In this document: in pieces, positions 1 through 10,916 of the stretch | Position numbering within the stretch: the first letter of the stretch is position 1 | How the letters are laid out: the number at the start of each line of letters is the position of its first letter | Assembly (NCBI RefSeq): GCF_963678635.1 | Contig: NC_087065.1 | Span: 12,854,661-12,918,660 of the forward strand | DNA from: Symsagittifera roscoffensis | Lineage: Eukaryota; Xenacoelomorpha; Acoela; Convolutidae | Direction: 5' to 3' | DNA: 64,000 nt | Program-made: the position numbers and the translations under genes | Notes under the pieces: model-generated | Told to the model about the DNA's origin: nothing | The model's input: only the letters and a program-made list of their open reading frames with translations | The model's database searches: none

Positions 1-1184
1 AATGTGACTGACCGCCGCAAGAGGAGAGCTTCCCACTACCCGTTATCTCCATTGAACCTACATCAGATTTGGGAGGTTAGTTTTCGAGAAAAAAAAGGTT
101 CAAAACACAGTAAAAAACAATCAAAAAATGACTTTTCCGAGGGCCATAATTTTATGTGTATAAAATTTTTGGGCGTAGCTGGTATGGAGGGGAGCTTTTC
201 AAAACCGTTCTATTCAGTGAAACCAAAATCTCAGATTTGGTAGGTAAGGCTTTGAGAAAACGAAGAAAAAATCACACAACCGTCAAATATTCCCCCACAG
301 ACTTCCTTGAAGGCTGTAGACAAAGAAGTAAAGCAATAAGAGACCAGAGGAGTATGTAGGCACACAAAAATGTAGGCGGTCTTTCTATGGATACCCATTT
401 TTTTTGAAAATCGGTTAAAGATTTTTTAAGCAAAACTAATTTTTTTGCAAAGTGATAAAATTTTACAAAGCGTCTAAAAAAAACAAATCCCAAACAGGAA
501 TTCTAGGCAAACATGCCAAGCAAGACATTTGAAACTCAAATTAGCAACTGAACAAAATTTACGAAGCTGAACCAAGGCCGACATCTTTGAGCAAGCAGAC
601 ACCAAGTTGAGCGAAAACAAAAACAAAGTGATTTTGTACAAAAAAAAAAAACATTTTAAAGTTTCATGTCCCCCTGAAACTACTTAGTAATTAGTACCCA
701 CCCAGTAGTTAAAATTGAATTTTCATAAAATTGAGCGTGTCAGCATCATAAGTGATAGCATCATCAAGTGATTCAACTGAGTTTGTTAACCTAGTTTTTA
801 ACCCGAAACAAGTCTACATTCCGATTTGATAGCGCTTGCTAATCGCAAGCGTAACTATTTCATCGAAAATACCGTTTTGATGTTTTTTCCATAAAACTAA
901 CTTTTTGCTGTTTTTTTTTAATTTTATGATATTAACGTTTTGCTGTGCTTTTCTTTGAAACAAACGCTTTGTTTTTCAAAAATTTTACTCAACTAACATT
1001 TGGCTGTTTTTTTGTGGCTGAAGCTGTGTTTTTCTCGTTTACATCTGCATGTTCGTTCAGAGTGTTTAGTACTCGGTCTATGTCGAACCAGTTGCCATCA
1101 CTTGCACATCTCCTGTGTGTCTTAATCACCGTATCCACCAACTCCGAGTTACCATTAATATTATCACTACTGCTAACTGCACTA
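1..1184. other. Intergenic sequence, no gene recognised
   Basis: A+T-rich sequence with short poly-A and poly-T runs. The short open frames here show no recognisable domain, no composition change and no partner exon, so I call none of them. Nothing else stands out before the tandem repeat at 1185. Confidence 0.5.
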
Positions 1185-1306
1185 ATATCGGAAGACATCA
1201 CCTGAACATTTGAACAAACATGATCAACCTGAAAACAAATCTATGATATCGGAGAACATCACCTGAACATTTGAATTAACATGATCAACCTGAAAACGTA
1301 TCATTT
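1185..1306. repeat. Two-copy 61-bp tandem duplication
   Basis: Two head-to-tail copies (about 1185-1245 and 1246-1306), each beginning ATATCGGA and containing ACATCACCTGAACATTTGAA and ACATGATCAACCTGAAAAC. They differ at only a few positions. Confidence 0.8.
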
Positions 1307-1309
1307 CGG

Positions 1310-1357
1310 AAAAAGTGATAGAAAAAGTGATAGTAAAGTGATAGAAAAAGTGATAGT
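1310..1357. repeat. Short tandem repeat, AAAAGTGATAG unit
   Basis: About four copies of a 10-12 base unit built on AAAGTGATAG, directly after the 61-bp duplication. Both lie in non-coding sequence. Confidence 0.75.
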
Positions 1358-2359
1358 ATCCATGCGAGGTTAAAAACCTTAAGGAAGAGTTGTTGTCTTT
1401 CATTCTCGGCTGTTTACCTAACTCGACGCTGAGCGACTGTTCGTGTAACCCCACGCTGAGCGACAACCCATCATTATCATCATCATCAATATTTGGATTT
1501 ATCACCTTTTTTCGCACTCAGGGGTGGTTGCTTTTAACTTATTTCTGCGGCCCTAACCTGGGCCTGGCTGGAGTGTTATTCTTATTTAATCCTCGACCTT
1601 GATCTGCGCCTGAATTGGTAAATCTTGGGCCTTAATCTAGGCCTGATGTTTCGTGATGCTAGTTTCATTCTAGCTATTTAGTCTGATTGAAATCGTAAAA
1701 ACACTTACTGAATCCTAACCTGAACCTGGTTACATTATAAAAACTCGAAATTTGCTCCCTTTTCGGCTCTCGTATATGAGACGGGTTAGGGTGGCGTCCA
1801 TTTTCACATGTGTTTCCTGAGCCTGAACCGCCGATGGCTGAATTGTAGCACTCTTAGCTCTCGGGCGATATCCTTGTAGCAATCATTTCCTCTACTGATC
1901 GTTGCGTATTTTCCTTTTCTACTAACAAAGTCCATAATTCCAACATAGAAACCAATGAATTGTAGTGTAGGGCTCTGATTAAACAAAATATTTCATCAGA
2001 AACCACTAAGGTCTCATCAACGGTTTTGACAATTTATCGAAAAGATTGTTCGTGCCTCCCATAACTACAATGTTTTAAATATTCCTGAACTTCAGTTAAA
2101 GCATGACGTTTTCAGTGCGTATGGTGGCAATAGTGCCACCCAAGCACGAGATTGTGATAGTAATTCGCAAATAAATGAGAGAGGAACCAAATACGCAGTT
2201 CGGCCATCTCTTGGATCCCAGAGCTCGAAAATTTTGCGGTATAGACTTTGCTTGTTTGAAAAAAAAAACAATTTCGTTTGTGTTGTTTCAATTGAATCGA
2301 CTCAATTCTTCGAGCTTGTCTGTTTTGCATTCTGTTCAGATCTGCAAACAAGTGTAGGT
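1358..2359. other. Intergenic sequence, nothing supported
   Basis: No exon, RNA gene or transposon protein could be supported. A short ATC microsatellite-like stretch lies near 1471-1490. Several copies of a CCTRACCTG(G/A)RCCTG-like phrase occur at 1550-1730, too degenerate to call a repeat family. Confidence 0.4.
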
Positions 2360-3198
2360 GATATGCAGGTCGGAAAATGTGAGTTTTAAGCCTCTGTCTA
2401 CAGAAAGGATTATCTCGGATCTCACGTAGTTGAACTGGTAGGTTATTCCAATGACGCGGTCAGCTCACTTAAAATGCTGTTTCCAAAAGCAGCTTTGATT
2501 TCCTGGCAGCTATTTTGCAGTAATTAATTTAACGTGATGTCTGCTGATTGTTGAAGACTATAAGACTCTTCAAATTGCCCGGAACTGGTAAGCCGTAATT
2601 AATTTTTTATGTACAAATACTAGCAGACTGTACAAATACTTTCGACATGATTCAAATTTGGATTTACTAAAGATGAATCTATATGCTGCATTTTGAACAC
2701 GCATTAATTTGACTGCATTTAATATAGTGATGCCATTCAAGATGAAACTGCAATAGTCAAGGCGGCTCAAGAATAAAATTTTTATCAAGAGTGTTCGGCT
2801 TTCGAGGTTAACGTTCATTTCAAATTAGTTGTAAAGTTGTCTTGATTGGAAGTAACAGGCACTGCATATTGAATTAATTTGTGATGAAAAAGATAGATAA
2901 GAGAAATTTTCACACCTAGTGATTTGAGTTCATCTATAAATTTCACTTCCCTTCCATTCAGCATTGGAGTTATAAGCTCAAAGCTATTTCCCTTAGATTT
3001 TGCCATGAGAACTTCCGTCTTGTCAGGTTGATTTTGAGCTTCAATTCGCTAAAAGCGCCGACAACTTTAGAGACTGTATTTTGAATTCATTCTGTAATAT
3101 GTTCGGAGGACGACAATTTATCAAAGCTTATATACAACAATGTGTCATCCGCGTATAGCTGATACTCCAAATTTAAAGATTTTTGGAAGTCTCCTATG
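2360..3198 (-). pseudogene. LINE reverse transcriptase, 3' half, split by the MULE
   Basis: Minus-strand remnant of a CR1/L2-like non-LTR reverse transcriptase. Reading down from 3198, translation gives the conserved block before the active site, then YADDT with LLYISF after it (around 3150). After frame breaks come the thumb and C-terminal region (LSRLDYCS, RVQNAAYRFI around 2680-2800). The reading frame is cut exactly at 3198/3199, where the Mutator-like element starts. On its far side, 5753-5775, the frame continues upstream with FFIIYITP, which completes the usual LINE motif preceding PIGDF. Stops and shifts throughout show it is dead. Clade assignment is uncertain. Confidence 0.75.
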
Positions 3199-3243
3199 GG
3201 CGTTATGGGTGCGTTCAACAGTGCCGAAGTACTGGTTACATGT

Positions 3244-3444
3244 CAGTATTTAGACAGCCGCGTATTCATACTGGTCAGTATTTAGACAAATACTGTTTCA
3301 ACCAATCAGAATCGAGACAAAGAAGAAATTAATAAATAATTATTATTTATTTTGGATTATTTATGTTTTTTCTCGATTCTGATTGGTTGAAACAGTATTT
3401 GTCTAAATACTGACCAGTATGAATACGCGGCTGTCTAAATACTG
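3244..3444. mobile_element. Foldback/MITE-like element with perfect 74-bp inverted arms
   Basis: Bases 3244-3317 and 3371-3444 are perfect reverse complements over 74 bp, separated by a 53-bp A+T-rich spacer. Each arm begins CAGTATTTAGACAG and repeats CAGTATTTAGACA internally about 30 bp further in, so the arms are themselves built from subrepeats. The element sits inside the left TIR region of the MULE. The 10-mer CCGAAGTACT occurs at 3224-3233 and 3454-3463. It could be the target duplication, but it is also a subrepeat of the MULE TIR, so the exact boundaries are unresolved. Confidence 0.8.
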
Positions 3445-3673
3445 GCCGCACTCCCGAAGTACTACAGTCCCGAAAAAGGCGGAAAAATTTCAGAATAATT
3501 TAAACGCATTTTCTAAAGAGCGGCAAATTACTGACGGTAATTAACAAAGCAAATCACTCCAATTTTGGCGCCAAAATGTCTTAAGTGGCAAATTTTCTCG
3601 CTCAAAATTTTAAAGTGCTTTCACTTGAGATTGTAATTGTTAGCTTCAAATTCTTTCTGATTGCCGCACGTAT

Positions 3674-4250
3674 AGAGAGTTGCAAAAAGTTCGGACAGAC
3701 AGAATTAATTAAAAAGAGCAAGTGTCTAGACATCAACGGAAACTAAAACTGAAATAAACAAATTGTGGAAAGTTCATAAAGCAGAGTTACGGGATCTACT
3801 TAACAATCTACCTTTCAAGAAAGGGGAGGAGATCGTTACTAAGGTTACTTGCAGCAAACTGTCGACCAATCAGAATGCAGCAAAGTCCGAATTTACATAC
3901 AATGCTCTTGTGCGAAATTACTGTTTTTACTTACAGGGGTGGAGATTCTTCAGTAGATACAATAGGGGGATTGTTAAGTAGATCCGAGTTCCGCTCAAAA
4001 CCTATAACCACGGCGGGCAATTGCATCCGAAGCGTCGAAATGTTTTATAGTAAAATCTGGATGCTCATAGCAGTATTTAAAAATTAGGCTAGCATAATCA
4101 TCGGATAATTGACAATCTCGCAATTTGAATTTGGTCTGACAAAAAATTCAAGGTTGTTCGGCTTCAGATTTTGCATGTAAAAAAGCATCGAAAAGCACTG
4201 ATTGCTCATTTTATTTAATTCTGTCTGTCCGAACTTTTTGCTACTAATTA
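3674..4250. mobile_element. Non-autonomous element with GCAAAAAGTTCGGACAGACAG inverted ends
   Basis: Perfect inverted repeats of 27 bp at 3682-3708 and 4215-4241, with similarity continuing about 15 bp further inward (TAAAA.GAGCAA). The ends resemble those of Tc1/mariner-like MITEs, and possible TA dinucleotides lie just outside, but the outer boundary is only approximate. It encodes nothing recognisable. It lies within a tandem array: the array unit TTGCCGCACGTA occurs on both sides (3661-3672 and 4278 onward), which fits insertion into the array. Confidence 0.65.
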
Positions 4251-4466
4251 TAAATTGATCGCTTCAAATTTTTTCTTATTGCCGCACGCAAATTGATCGC
4301 TTCAAATTCTTTCTTTTTGCCTCACGTAAATTGATCGCTTCAAATTCTTTCTTATTGCCGCTCGTAAAATGATCGCTTTAATTTCTTATTGCCGCACGTA
4401 AATTGATCGCTTTAATTTCTTATTGCCGCACGTAAATTGATCGCTGTAATTTCTTTTTTCCGCACA
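4250..4466. repeat. Tandem array, about 32-40-bp unit (TTGATCGCTT...TTGCCGCACGTAAA)
   Basis: Six diverged head-to-tail units, each containing TTGATCGCTT, a T-rich stretch ending TTCTTATTGCCGCACGTAAA. The first three units are about 38-40 bp and carry CAAATTC; the later units are about 32 bp. A lone upstream unit at 3640-3672 shows that the array was split by the neighbouring insertion. The array lies just upstream of the MULE transposase remnant and ends at its first codons. Confidence 0.8.
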
Positions 4467-4470
4467 TAAA

Positions 4471-5581
4471 ATGTTCAAATTTTTTCCTTCAAAAAGGGCT
4501 GGTTCGCAAAATTTAGAAATTGCTGGCTATCGTTATAGAAAAAACAAAACAACAAAAACTAAAATTTTTTACATTTGTGTAGAGAAAAAATGTCAGGCAA
4601 CAACCGCCCTTGATATTAATTTGAGCAAAATTACTAATTGTCCAGCTATTCACAACCATCCCGCGGTCGATGATTACATAAAATCTGCGGAAATTTGCCA
4701 AAAAATTTTGTCAGCTGTCGAAAATGAGCCCCCAGAAATTATGTCCGAAATTTATGAAGATGTGGTGACGAAAATGACGAAAATCTCGTACCAAATTTCC
4801 GGAATATTCGAAATTCTTTGTAGTTTCATCGCCGAAAACAGCTACCTGGGATACCGCAAACAGTGTCAGATATAATTTTTTCCAATTCATGGGGCAAAAC
4901 CTTATCCGGAAAAAAGTTTCTTCTCGAAAAAAAGCGTAGATTTTGGGGCAGTTGTCATGGCAACCAGATTTTTTTTGAAAATCTAGCGAATTGCGATACA
5001 GTTTTAGCCGATGGAACTTTCAAAACAGCGCCAGATCCATTTACTCAGATTTAAACGGTTTTTGGTTTATTTGAAAACCAAAAAATTCGCAAAATAATTC
5101 GACGATTGTTTACATTGCCTTATTTGCCTATCGGATTGGTCAGAACAAACTACACGCGAATCAAGTACGATCGGAAAAATCTTATTTTGATCGGAATTTA
5201 CAACGGAATTTCAAATTTTTTTGAGTATTTCGAAAAAACTTGGCTCAATGGACAATATCCACTAAAAATGTGGAACTTGTTTGAAAGACCAGCTTCACTC
5301 ACCACCACAAACAGTTGTGAAAATTGGCTGAATATCTGGAACAAAAAAATGGGCGATTTCATCCAAATTTTTGGGTTTTAATCCGAAAACTGAAACGGAA
5401 AGAAAAAATGTCGAAACTGGCCTTGAAATCATTTCAGAATGGAGATATTCCACGGAAAGCTAAGAAAAAAGACAGAAGAAAAAGGGAGCAAATAGCGGCA
5501 TTGAAGCGATCATATGCATCGAGAAATCGAAACATTGAAAACTATTGGAAAACTTTGTGTATTATCTGTTATAAACGATAA
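4471..5581 (+). pseudogene. MULE transposase with N-terminal FLYWCH-type zinc finger, decayed
   Basis: The first frame (4471-4875, 134 aa) has a FLYWCH-like finger at residues 15-65: an aromatic KIFYICVEKKCQA strand, then INCP-like spacing to HNHP. Further frames (4863-5054, 5106-5381, 5324-5581) continue the protein through shifts. They contain LADGTFKTAPDPF, the DGTF block of MULE DDE transposases, and SCENWLNIWNKKMG near the C terminus. FLYWCH plus MULE is a known pairing in animal transposons. At least three frame breaks show it is inactive. It sits between the TIRs of the 3207-5744 element in the same orientation as its only gene. Confidence 0.75.
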
Positions 5582-5589
5582 TTCAAGCT

Positions 5590-5744
5590 TTCCGAAGTGT
5601 TTTTTAATTTTTCGGCCCTGTTGAACAAAAAAAAATTTTCGGCACTGTTGAACTAGTTTTTCATTTTCGGCACTGTTGAACTAATTTTTTTCCGGCACTG
5701 TTTTACTTCGGCACTGTTGTACTTCGGCACTGTTGTACTGCCCC
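5590..5744. repeat. Right MULE TIR with tandem TTCGGCACTGTTG subrepeats
   Basis: Five or six copies of TTCGGCACTGTTG(A/T)AC, separated by T-rich spacers of changing length, lead into the terminal inverted repeat at 5719-5744. Subterminal repeats of the terminal motif are common in MULEs and may bind transposase. The left end carries the same motif in inverse orientation at 3215-3233. Confidence 0.75.
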
Positions 5745-5752
5745 GGCGTTAT

Positions 5753-6612
5753 ATAAATTATGAAAAAAATTCGGGAAGCGTAACAGGGCGCTGAGAGACT
5801 TCGCGTAACCCGATGATGATTACTCAAAAGCTCATTGATAAGCTCGCATTAATTTAGTTACTTTAACTTCTCGGCAATTGTTTACAAAAAGAGGTTCCAT
5901 ATTTTGCCTTCTTTGGCGATGAAAAAAGTTTTCTTTGTTCGCTCAGTCAACCCGCTCTCCTGATGCAAATAAAACATGGTTGAAAACTTTTAACTAATAA
6001 GAACTTTTGAAACCATACAACTGTAAAGACACTAAAAAACGCAAGTTTTAAAGTTTTGCCTTAGGCTGGGCGGAGCGTGATTTAAATATTCCAATGAATC
6101 ATTTTTGTCAGAATAAGTAGGCGGCAGAGACTTCAACAAAAGGCAACTTAATCGGCTTTTTGATCACCTGTCCTGATTAAAGCTAGCGAATTAAGTCAAA
6201 ACAGACAAGTCAAAAATTCACTGTCAATCGCTTTTGAGGCTACTTGATTGGTTCAAATTTCATTACAATAAAAGCATTTTATCTTGTTCACAACAACAGA
6301 GCCCCCGACAAGGTGCATAGCACATTTAAAAGCATTTGTTCGTCCATCCTTTATATGGGACCACTTGATTGGTAGTTTCCCTTATAATTCGAAGTCTCAT
6401 TCGTCCATTTTAAAAGCACTGCTTTTTTCTGCATGCTTCAAATTGAATTTCGATCGTTAACAGCATCAACGGGTTAAGCAGCTCTACAGAAGATTTTCTG
6501 CATTAAATAGCGGAATCGGAGCTAATTAAAGCTGAACTAACTTCCTGGTCACACTACTTATTATGATACTTACTCAATAATCTTAGTACCTTAATCTGTC
6601 CTCTCAAAAAAT
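5753..6612. other. LINE remnant tail, then upstream region of the receptor gene
   Basis: The first 20-30 bases continue the split LINE (minus strand). The rest has no coding signal. Imperfect repeats of AAAAGCA and CACTTGATTGGT occur at about 6240-6410. This stretch presumably holds the promoter and 5' UTR of the receptor gene starting at 6613, but no core element could be assigned with confidence. Confidence 0.4.
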
Positions 6613-9600
6613 ATGATCGCGGGATCCTTTTGTTGTGCTTTCATATTAATTCTGGTTTCCCAGTTCAATAAAGTTGCAACGGATTCGAACTTTTCATATC
6701 AAACGGAAAACCATCTGCACGAGTCTCTTATGGAACACTACGACAGGTATGTGATTCCTAATTAAACCCACGATTAGACTCTATTGAGCATCAAGGACAA
6801 AGCACAATTAAATCCTAGGTGATTAGGCGCATTTTAGAAATAAATTGTCCGGAAAATTCAATCTTCGGAAACAGGATAAAATATCTAAAATCTATTTCTC
6901 AAATTGCCACAAATTTGTTCTGAAAAACTATGCGCTCTGCAAATTGAAGAATCAAATGTACTGAATCAATTTAAACTGGGAATCACTCTGTTCTAGACGT
7001 GTACGTCCGGTTCGCAATGTCTCGGACACGGTGACCTTGACCTTCGGGGCTGCCCTGTACCAGCTTGTGAGTTTCAACAGCAAGATGGAGACTGTCACTC
7101 TTCTCATGTGGCAGCGACTCTACTGGGTTGACGAGATGCTCAGTTGGGAACCGGAAGACAATGATGACATCACTAACCTACGCTTCATGCAGGGTAAGAT
7201 GCAATTAGATCCAAATAGGTCTAAGACTAGCTTGTTTCAGGCAAAAAGCTAAATACAAACGAGTAGATGACAGTCGCTGTGTGGCTGTTCATAAAGTTAT
7301 CCCATCACTCACATTTGTCAAATTAACGATATTGTCTACTCAATTTTTGGCGCGACAGGCGCTAACAGAAGAGGTACGTATGTCAGGTCATAATGTTTTG
7401 ACCATGCAGTGGATAAATCGCAGTATTCAGTTTGTTTGCAAAAATCAAGTCACGCGATAACGAATCATGCATCAGTTGCAGCGGTTTTAGTCGTAACTCT
7501 CGCAGCAGTTGAAAAACTTCTAAGACGTTTCTGTACAATTTCGCGAAAAATGGGCTCGAAGTTTTCGCTTTAAAGAGAGACTAAAAAATTATTGTTTTTA
7601 TATTTGAACACAGGCAAAAAACACGGCAGTGAAGCTGCACTTAGCAAACAAACAAGCAAGAAAATGGTGAAAAGAGCTTGTCCTTGAAATGCAAAGACTT
7701 CAATACTCTTTGCATTTCAAGAACAATTTATGGTTGACACTTACCCAATTTGATACGAATGTATCAATAAATTATTTTTTATTCCGCTGAGAAATCTCAA
7801 ATTTATTAACACTTTTGAAACTTGAAGTCGTTGCCCTTTTTACGTCATTTCATTTCCGCTTTCGTAATAGAAAAGCGCAATTCACCCTCCTTCAAGCAAC
7901 AAATACGAAAAAAATCATCACTATCTATATAAGTGTCTTCGCTACGTTCAAAATCACATACAAAATTATGGGATTCCCCAACAGACCTCAAGAAATCAGT
8001 CGCTTGCTTAAGCATCTGGCCTTGCTATACAAAAAGCCGTTTTCGAGACAAAAAAAAACAGATCTATCGATAAGGCTAGTTTCGAAACAAAAACAAGCCA
8101 AGACAAAAGAATGTAAAACTAGAATCGAAAGAAAAGTTATTAAGCGGTAACAAAGCCGGAAATACCTTGGCAGAAACCCTTTACACCAAAATTTTTTCAA
8201 AATATTATCATGTCCCCCACACCCTCAAACCCACTCCACATACACAGGCACACACACACACGCACAAACAAACTTTCTTTACGCGGCAAATGAAACAATA
8301 TGCGACCACTATGCCTATATGAAACTGGCCGAAACTTATCAAGCCAAAAAAAAATAAAAAAGCCAACAAAAAAACAAGACTTAAAAAATGTTAGTAAGTA
8401 CCCCTCAACCTCAAAACAGATATACAGCTCGTAAAACGACGCAATATAAGGCGACTAAGCCGATGTTGTATATGCCAAAATCTATAAAGCCGAAAAGGGG
8501 AAAAGAAAAAACAAAAAAATTTTAAGACGAATAAGAAATTATGAAGTCCCCCTCGTCCTCAAAACACAGACACGCACACACGAACTTTTTTCGCCCATCG
8601 AAAGGCGCAATATGCGGCCATTAAACAGAAATAACATAGGACGAAACATATTAAGCCGGAAAAAAGAAAAAACAAAAGCCGAAAAATGTTGTCATGTAAA
8701 TCTTGAATAATAATTTCTATTAAGATTTTTAGCATTTTGTGCGATCCAGGTGAGCATGAAAAATATGTTTCCCTTGAAACTAGTCGAAATCAGGCCACTA
8801 AGCCTATATAAAATAGGCCGAAGTCTATTGAGCAGAAAAAAGGACAGAAAAAAATCGAAATTAAATTTTGAAAAGGACGGATATTTAAAAATAACAAACG
8901 TACCATGCTTAAAAATTGCAACCAAGAAAAGTAGGATGTGCAATGAAGACGAAGAGATGAAGGAGTCCAGAAGTGAGTCTTGTGGACAAAGTTGTTTACG
9001 AGTAAAAAGTCTAGTACCCATTTGCAATACCCTTGCAAGGGTAAAAAATCCAAGTCGTATTAAAAGACAGGGTTCGCTTGAATAAAAATTAGGCTAAGAG
9101 TACTTGAGTAGGTGCCCGTTTAATACGGAAAAAATTAGACATATAACAAAGCTTAACGAAATAATATGAAGATGGAAATTTGAATAATATGAAGCCCCCC
9201 AAGCACAAAGTCACTCGCATCGTTATTTGTTTTCTCCTTTTAAAAACGAAATATCGGCAATTTAGCTGTTATAACATACAACAAACACTTTATACGCTAA
9301 AAAGAAAAAAAGTTCCGACTGGGGTTCGAACAATCAGTATAGAGCGGACAAGTCTACTGTTCACCTGACAAGTGCATGTCTACTGTTCACGGACAAGTGC
9401 ATGTTACACCTTGACAGATCATTAAATTGATGCAGTAACAAGCAAGTTGGAAACAAACTTTCTCACCGTGCGAATTCCAGCTAATCTGACGAAAACTTAA
9501 AATCCGATTGCAACAACATTACAGTTAGTTAATAAGGTTGTATATTCCTTCTGGGAGATATGATTCATAACCATTGCTCCCATCCAATACCAGAAAAAAA

Positions 9601-10882
9601 ACATCAAAGTTTGGTATAATCGAGAAACTGGTTACAAATTGATTTTTAATTCAAAAATTTTAACCTCGGCGAACAGGCCCTTCCCAAGCACAAGCATCAA
9701 AAACACAAAACGAGCTCTTAAAATACAAAACTAAGCCAGTGCAATACCATGCGACTGTGGGAGATCGAATCCACGTTCAGATACAATTCTAATGAACATT
9801 TTAGGGACGCTTTGGATTCCTGATATTCATCCATACAACGATATTGGCCTCTTCGATGCAAACAAGTTCCTAGAATCGATCCCATTAACAGTCGATCACA
9901 TGGGGTTAGTAGGATGGTACAGACCAGTCTCTTTCGAGACAACATGCTCGCTTGATGTCACGACATTCCCATACGACAGCCAAGAGTGTGTGATTACAAT
10001 TGGGTCCTGGCAGTACGATTACAGCGAAGTGCAGATCAGATGCGAACAACCTACTTTGGATATATCCGGTTATTCTTCACACAGTCTATGGGAACTCAAA
10101 GGTGTTTATAATTTGATCTTCAAGACAATGCTCAGTCAGTTAAAAAAAAAACAATTTAGAAGAGCAAAAAGTTTAACTTCAAGCTAACTTTGACGCCATA
10201 CATTATTTTTTGTTCCTTTTAAAGATTATTTTAATATGCGCTAGCGTTTTTCTACAATTCAGGGACATCGTGCCATGAAGACACAGTAACTGGTCACACG
10301 AAAAACCCGAAGTTATACAGTGTCATACAAATCGCCGTGAAGTTTGACAGATTGAGCTCGTTCTATGTGAGGAATCTGATTCTTCCAAACGCGCTTCTGC
10401 TAGCATTGAGCAGCTTGACATTCTTCCTTCCCGGAGAGTCAGGCGATAGGATTGCATTCGGAGCAACTGTGACATTGGCTCTTTGTGTTAATCTTGTCAT
10501 TGTTATCGACTTCATACCAGAGACTTCAAAAACGTTTCCAAATCTTTGCAACTACTACCTTGCAAGTATTTTCTGCTCGGGATTTTCGCTGTTACTAGCT
10601 ACAATTTCTCTGAATACACACGTGTGGTTACTTCATCGGAGGAATAAAGCAACGAATGAAAGCATTATGGAGTTAGCAAATATGGCAACAGTCGCTTCAG
10701 CTCAGCAGTTCAATTTACAGCCCAAGAAAAAGCAGGCTAATGGCGACGTCTCAAATCACAGACAAAGGCACTCTACAATGTTCTTTCAGTCAATCAGAAA
10801 AATTGACTTAACTTTGGGCATGCTATATCTGACTGGAACTTCGATTTACAGCTTCCTATTTATCAATTTAACGAGGGGCTAA
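6613..10882 (+). CDS. Nicotinic acetylcholine receptor-like subunit (Cys-loop ligand-gated channel), four exons
   Basis: Exons 6613-6746, 6997-7193, 9805-10101 and 10263-10882 join in frame to 415 codons plus stop, each intron GT-AG. A signal peptide (about residues 1-23) precedes the ligand-binding domain, with RRVRPVRN, WVDEMLSWEPED and LWIPDI strands. The Cys-loop is exact: two cysteines 13 residues apart around FPYD. M1-M3 and a C-terminal M4 are present, with a short M3-M4 loop. M2 keeps leucine at 9' and acidic residues at -1' and 20', with no Pro/Ala insertion, which in this family means a cation-selective pore. The vicinal cysteine pair of loop C is missing (one Cys, SCHED), so it is a non-alpha type. 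It would assemble as part of a plasma-membrane pentamer. Intron 2 (2.6 kb) holds repeats. It appears intact. Confidence 0.9.
7679..7725. repeat. Hairpin-forming inverted repeat in intron 2
   Basis: Arms 7679-7696 and 7708-7725 match at 17 of 18 positions (core TTGAAATGCAAAG) around an 11-base loop. It lies within receptor intron 2. It could be a transposon scar or a structured RNA; nothing in the sequence decides. Confidence 0.6.
8205..8870. repeat. Diverged tandem repeat array in receptor intron 2
   Basis: Three to four diverged units of roughly 170-190 bp. Each runs from a CCCC(T/A)C..CCTCAAA block, through a CACACA stretch and a GCAATATGCGRCCA-like block, to AAGCCGRAAA followed by A-rich sequence. 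The units start near 8210, 8398 and 8548, with a partial unit near 8755-8860. A short CA microsatellite lies at about 8241-8268. A further weak echo may exist near 9190. Confidence 0.6.
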
Positions 10883-10910
10883 TAAGTCAATTGAAAAGAT
10901 GAAATTCAAG

Positions 10911-10916
10911 AATAAA
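10911..10916 (+). terminator. Candidate polyadenylation signal AATAAA of the receptor gene
   Basis: A canonical AATAAA hexamer 29 bases after the stop codon at 10880-10882. It is the first such hexamer in the 3' flank and would give a very short 3' UTR. Confidence 0.5.

Larger units (their letters stand above)
3207..5744 (+). mobile_element. Mutator-like DNA transposon (MULE) with TIRs and 8-bp TSD
   Basis: A 2,538-bp element bounded by inverted termini at 3207-3232 and 5719-5744. These agree at 22 of 26 positions and share a perfect core CAACAGTGCCGAAGTAC. The flanks carry the direct repeat GGCGTTAT at 3199-3206 and 5745-5752, a target-site duplication in the 8-10 bp range typical of MULEs. 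It encodes a decayed FLYWCH plus MULE-type transposase at 4471-5581. It is inserted inside a LINE reverse transcriptase. Removing the element and one TSD copy rejoins the LINE frame. It hosts two further insertions (3244-3444 and about 3674-4250). The transposase is broken, so the copy is not autonomous now. Confidence 0.85.

Noticed and set aside
4-359. Short overlapping ORFs at the window start as a gene
   Set aside because: No domain, no splice partners, and heavy Lys/Asn bias from A-rich DNA.
989-1517. Two minus-strand ORFs (70 and 97 aa) as exons of one gene
   Set aside because: They run through the 61-bp and 11-bp tandem repeats, which explain their Ser/Thr/Phe periodicity. No splice signals or domain support.
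9300-9410. tRNA-like B box (GTTCGAACCCC on the minus strand) with short repeats nearby
   Set aside because: The T-stem does not pair and no A box or cloverleaf can be drawn. At most it is a worn tRNA-derived SINE scrap.
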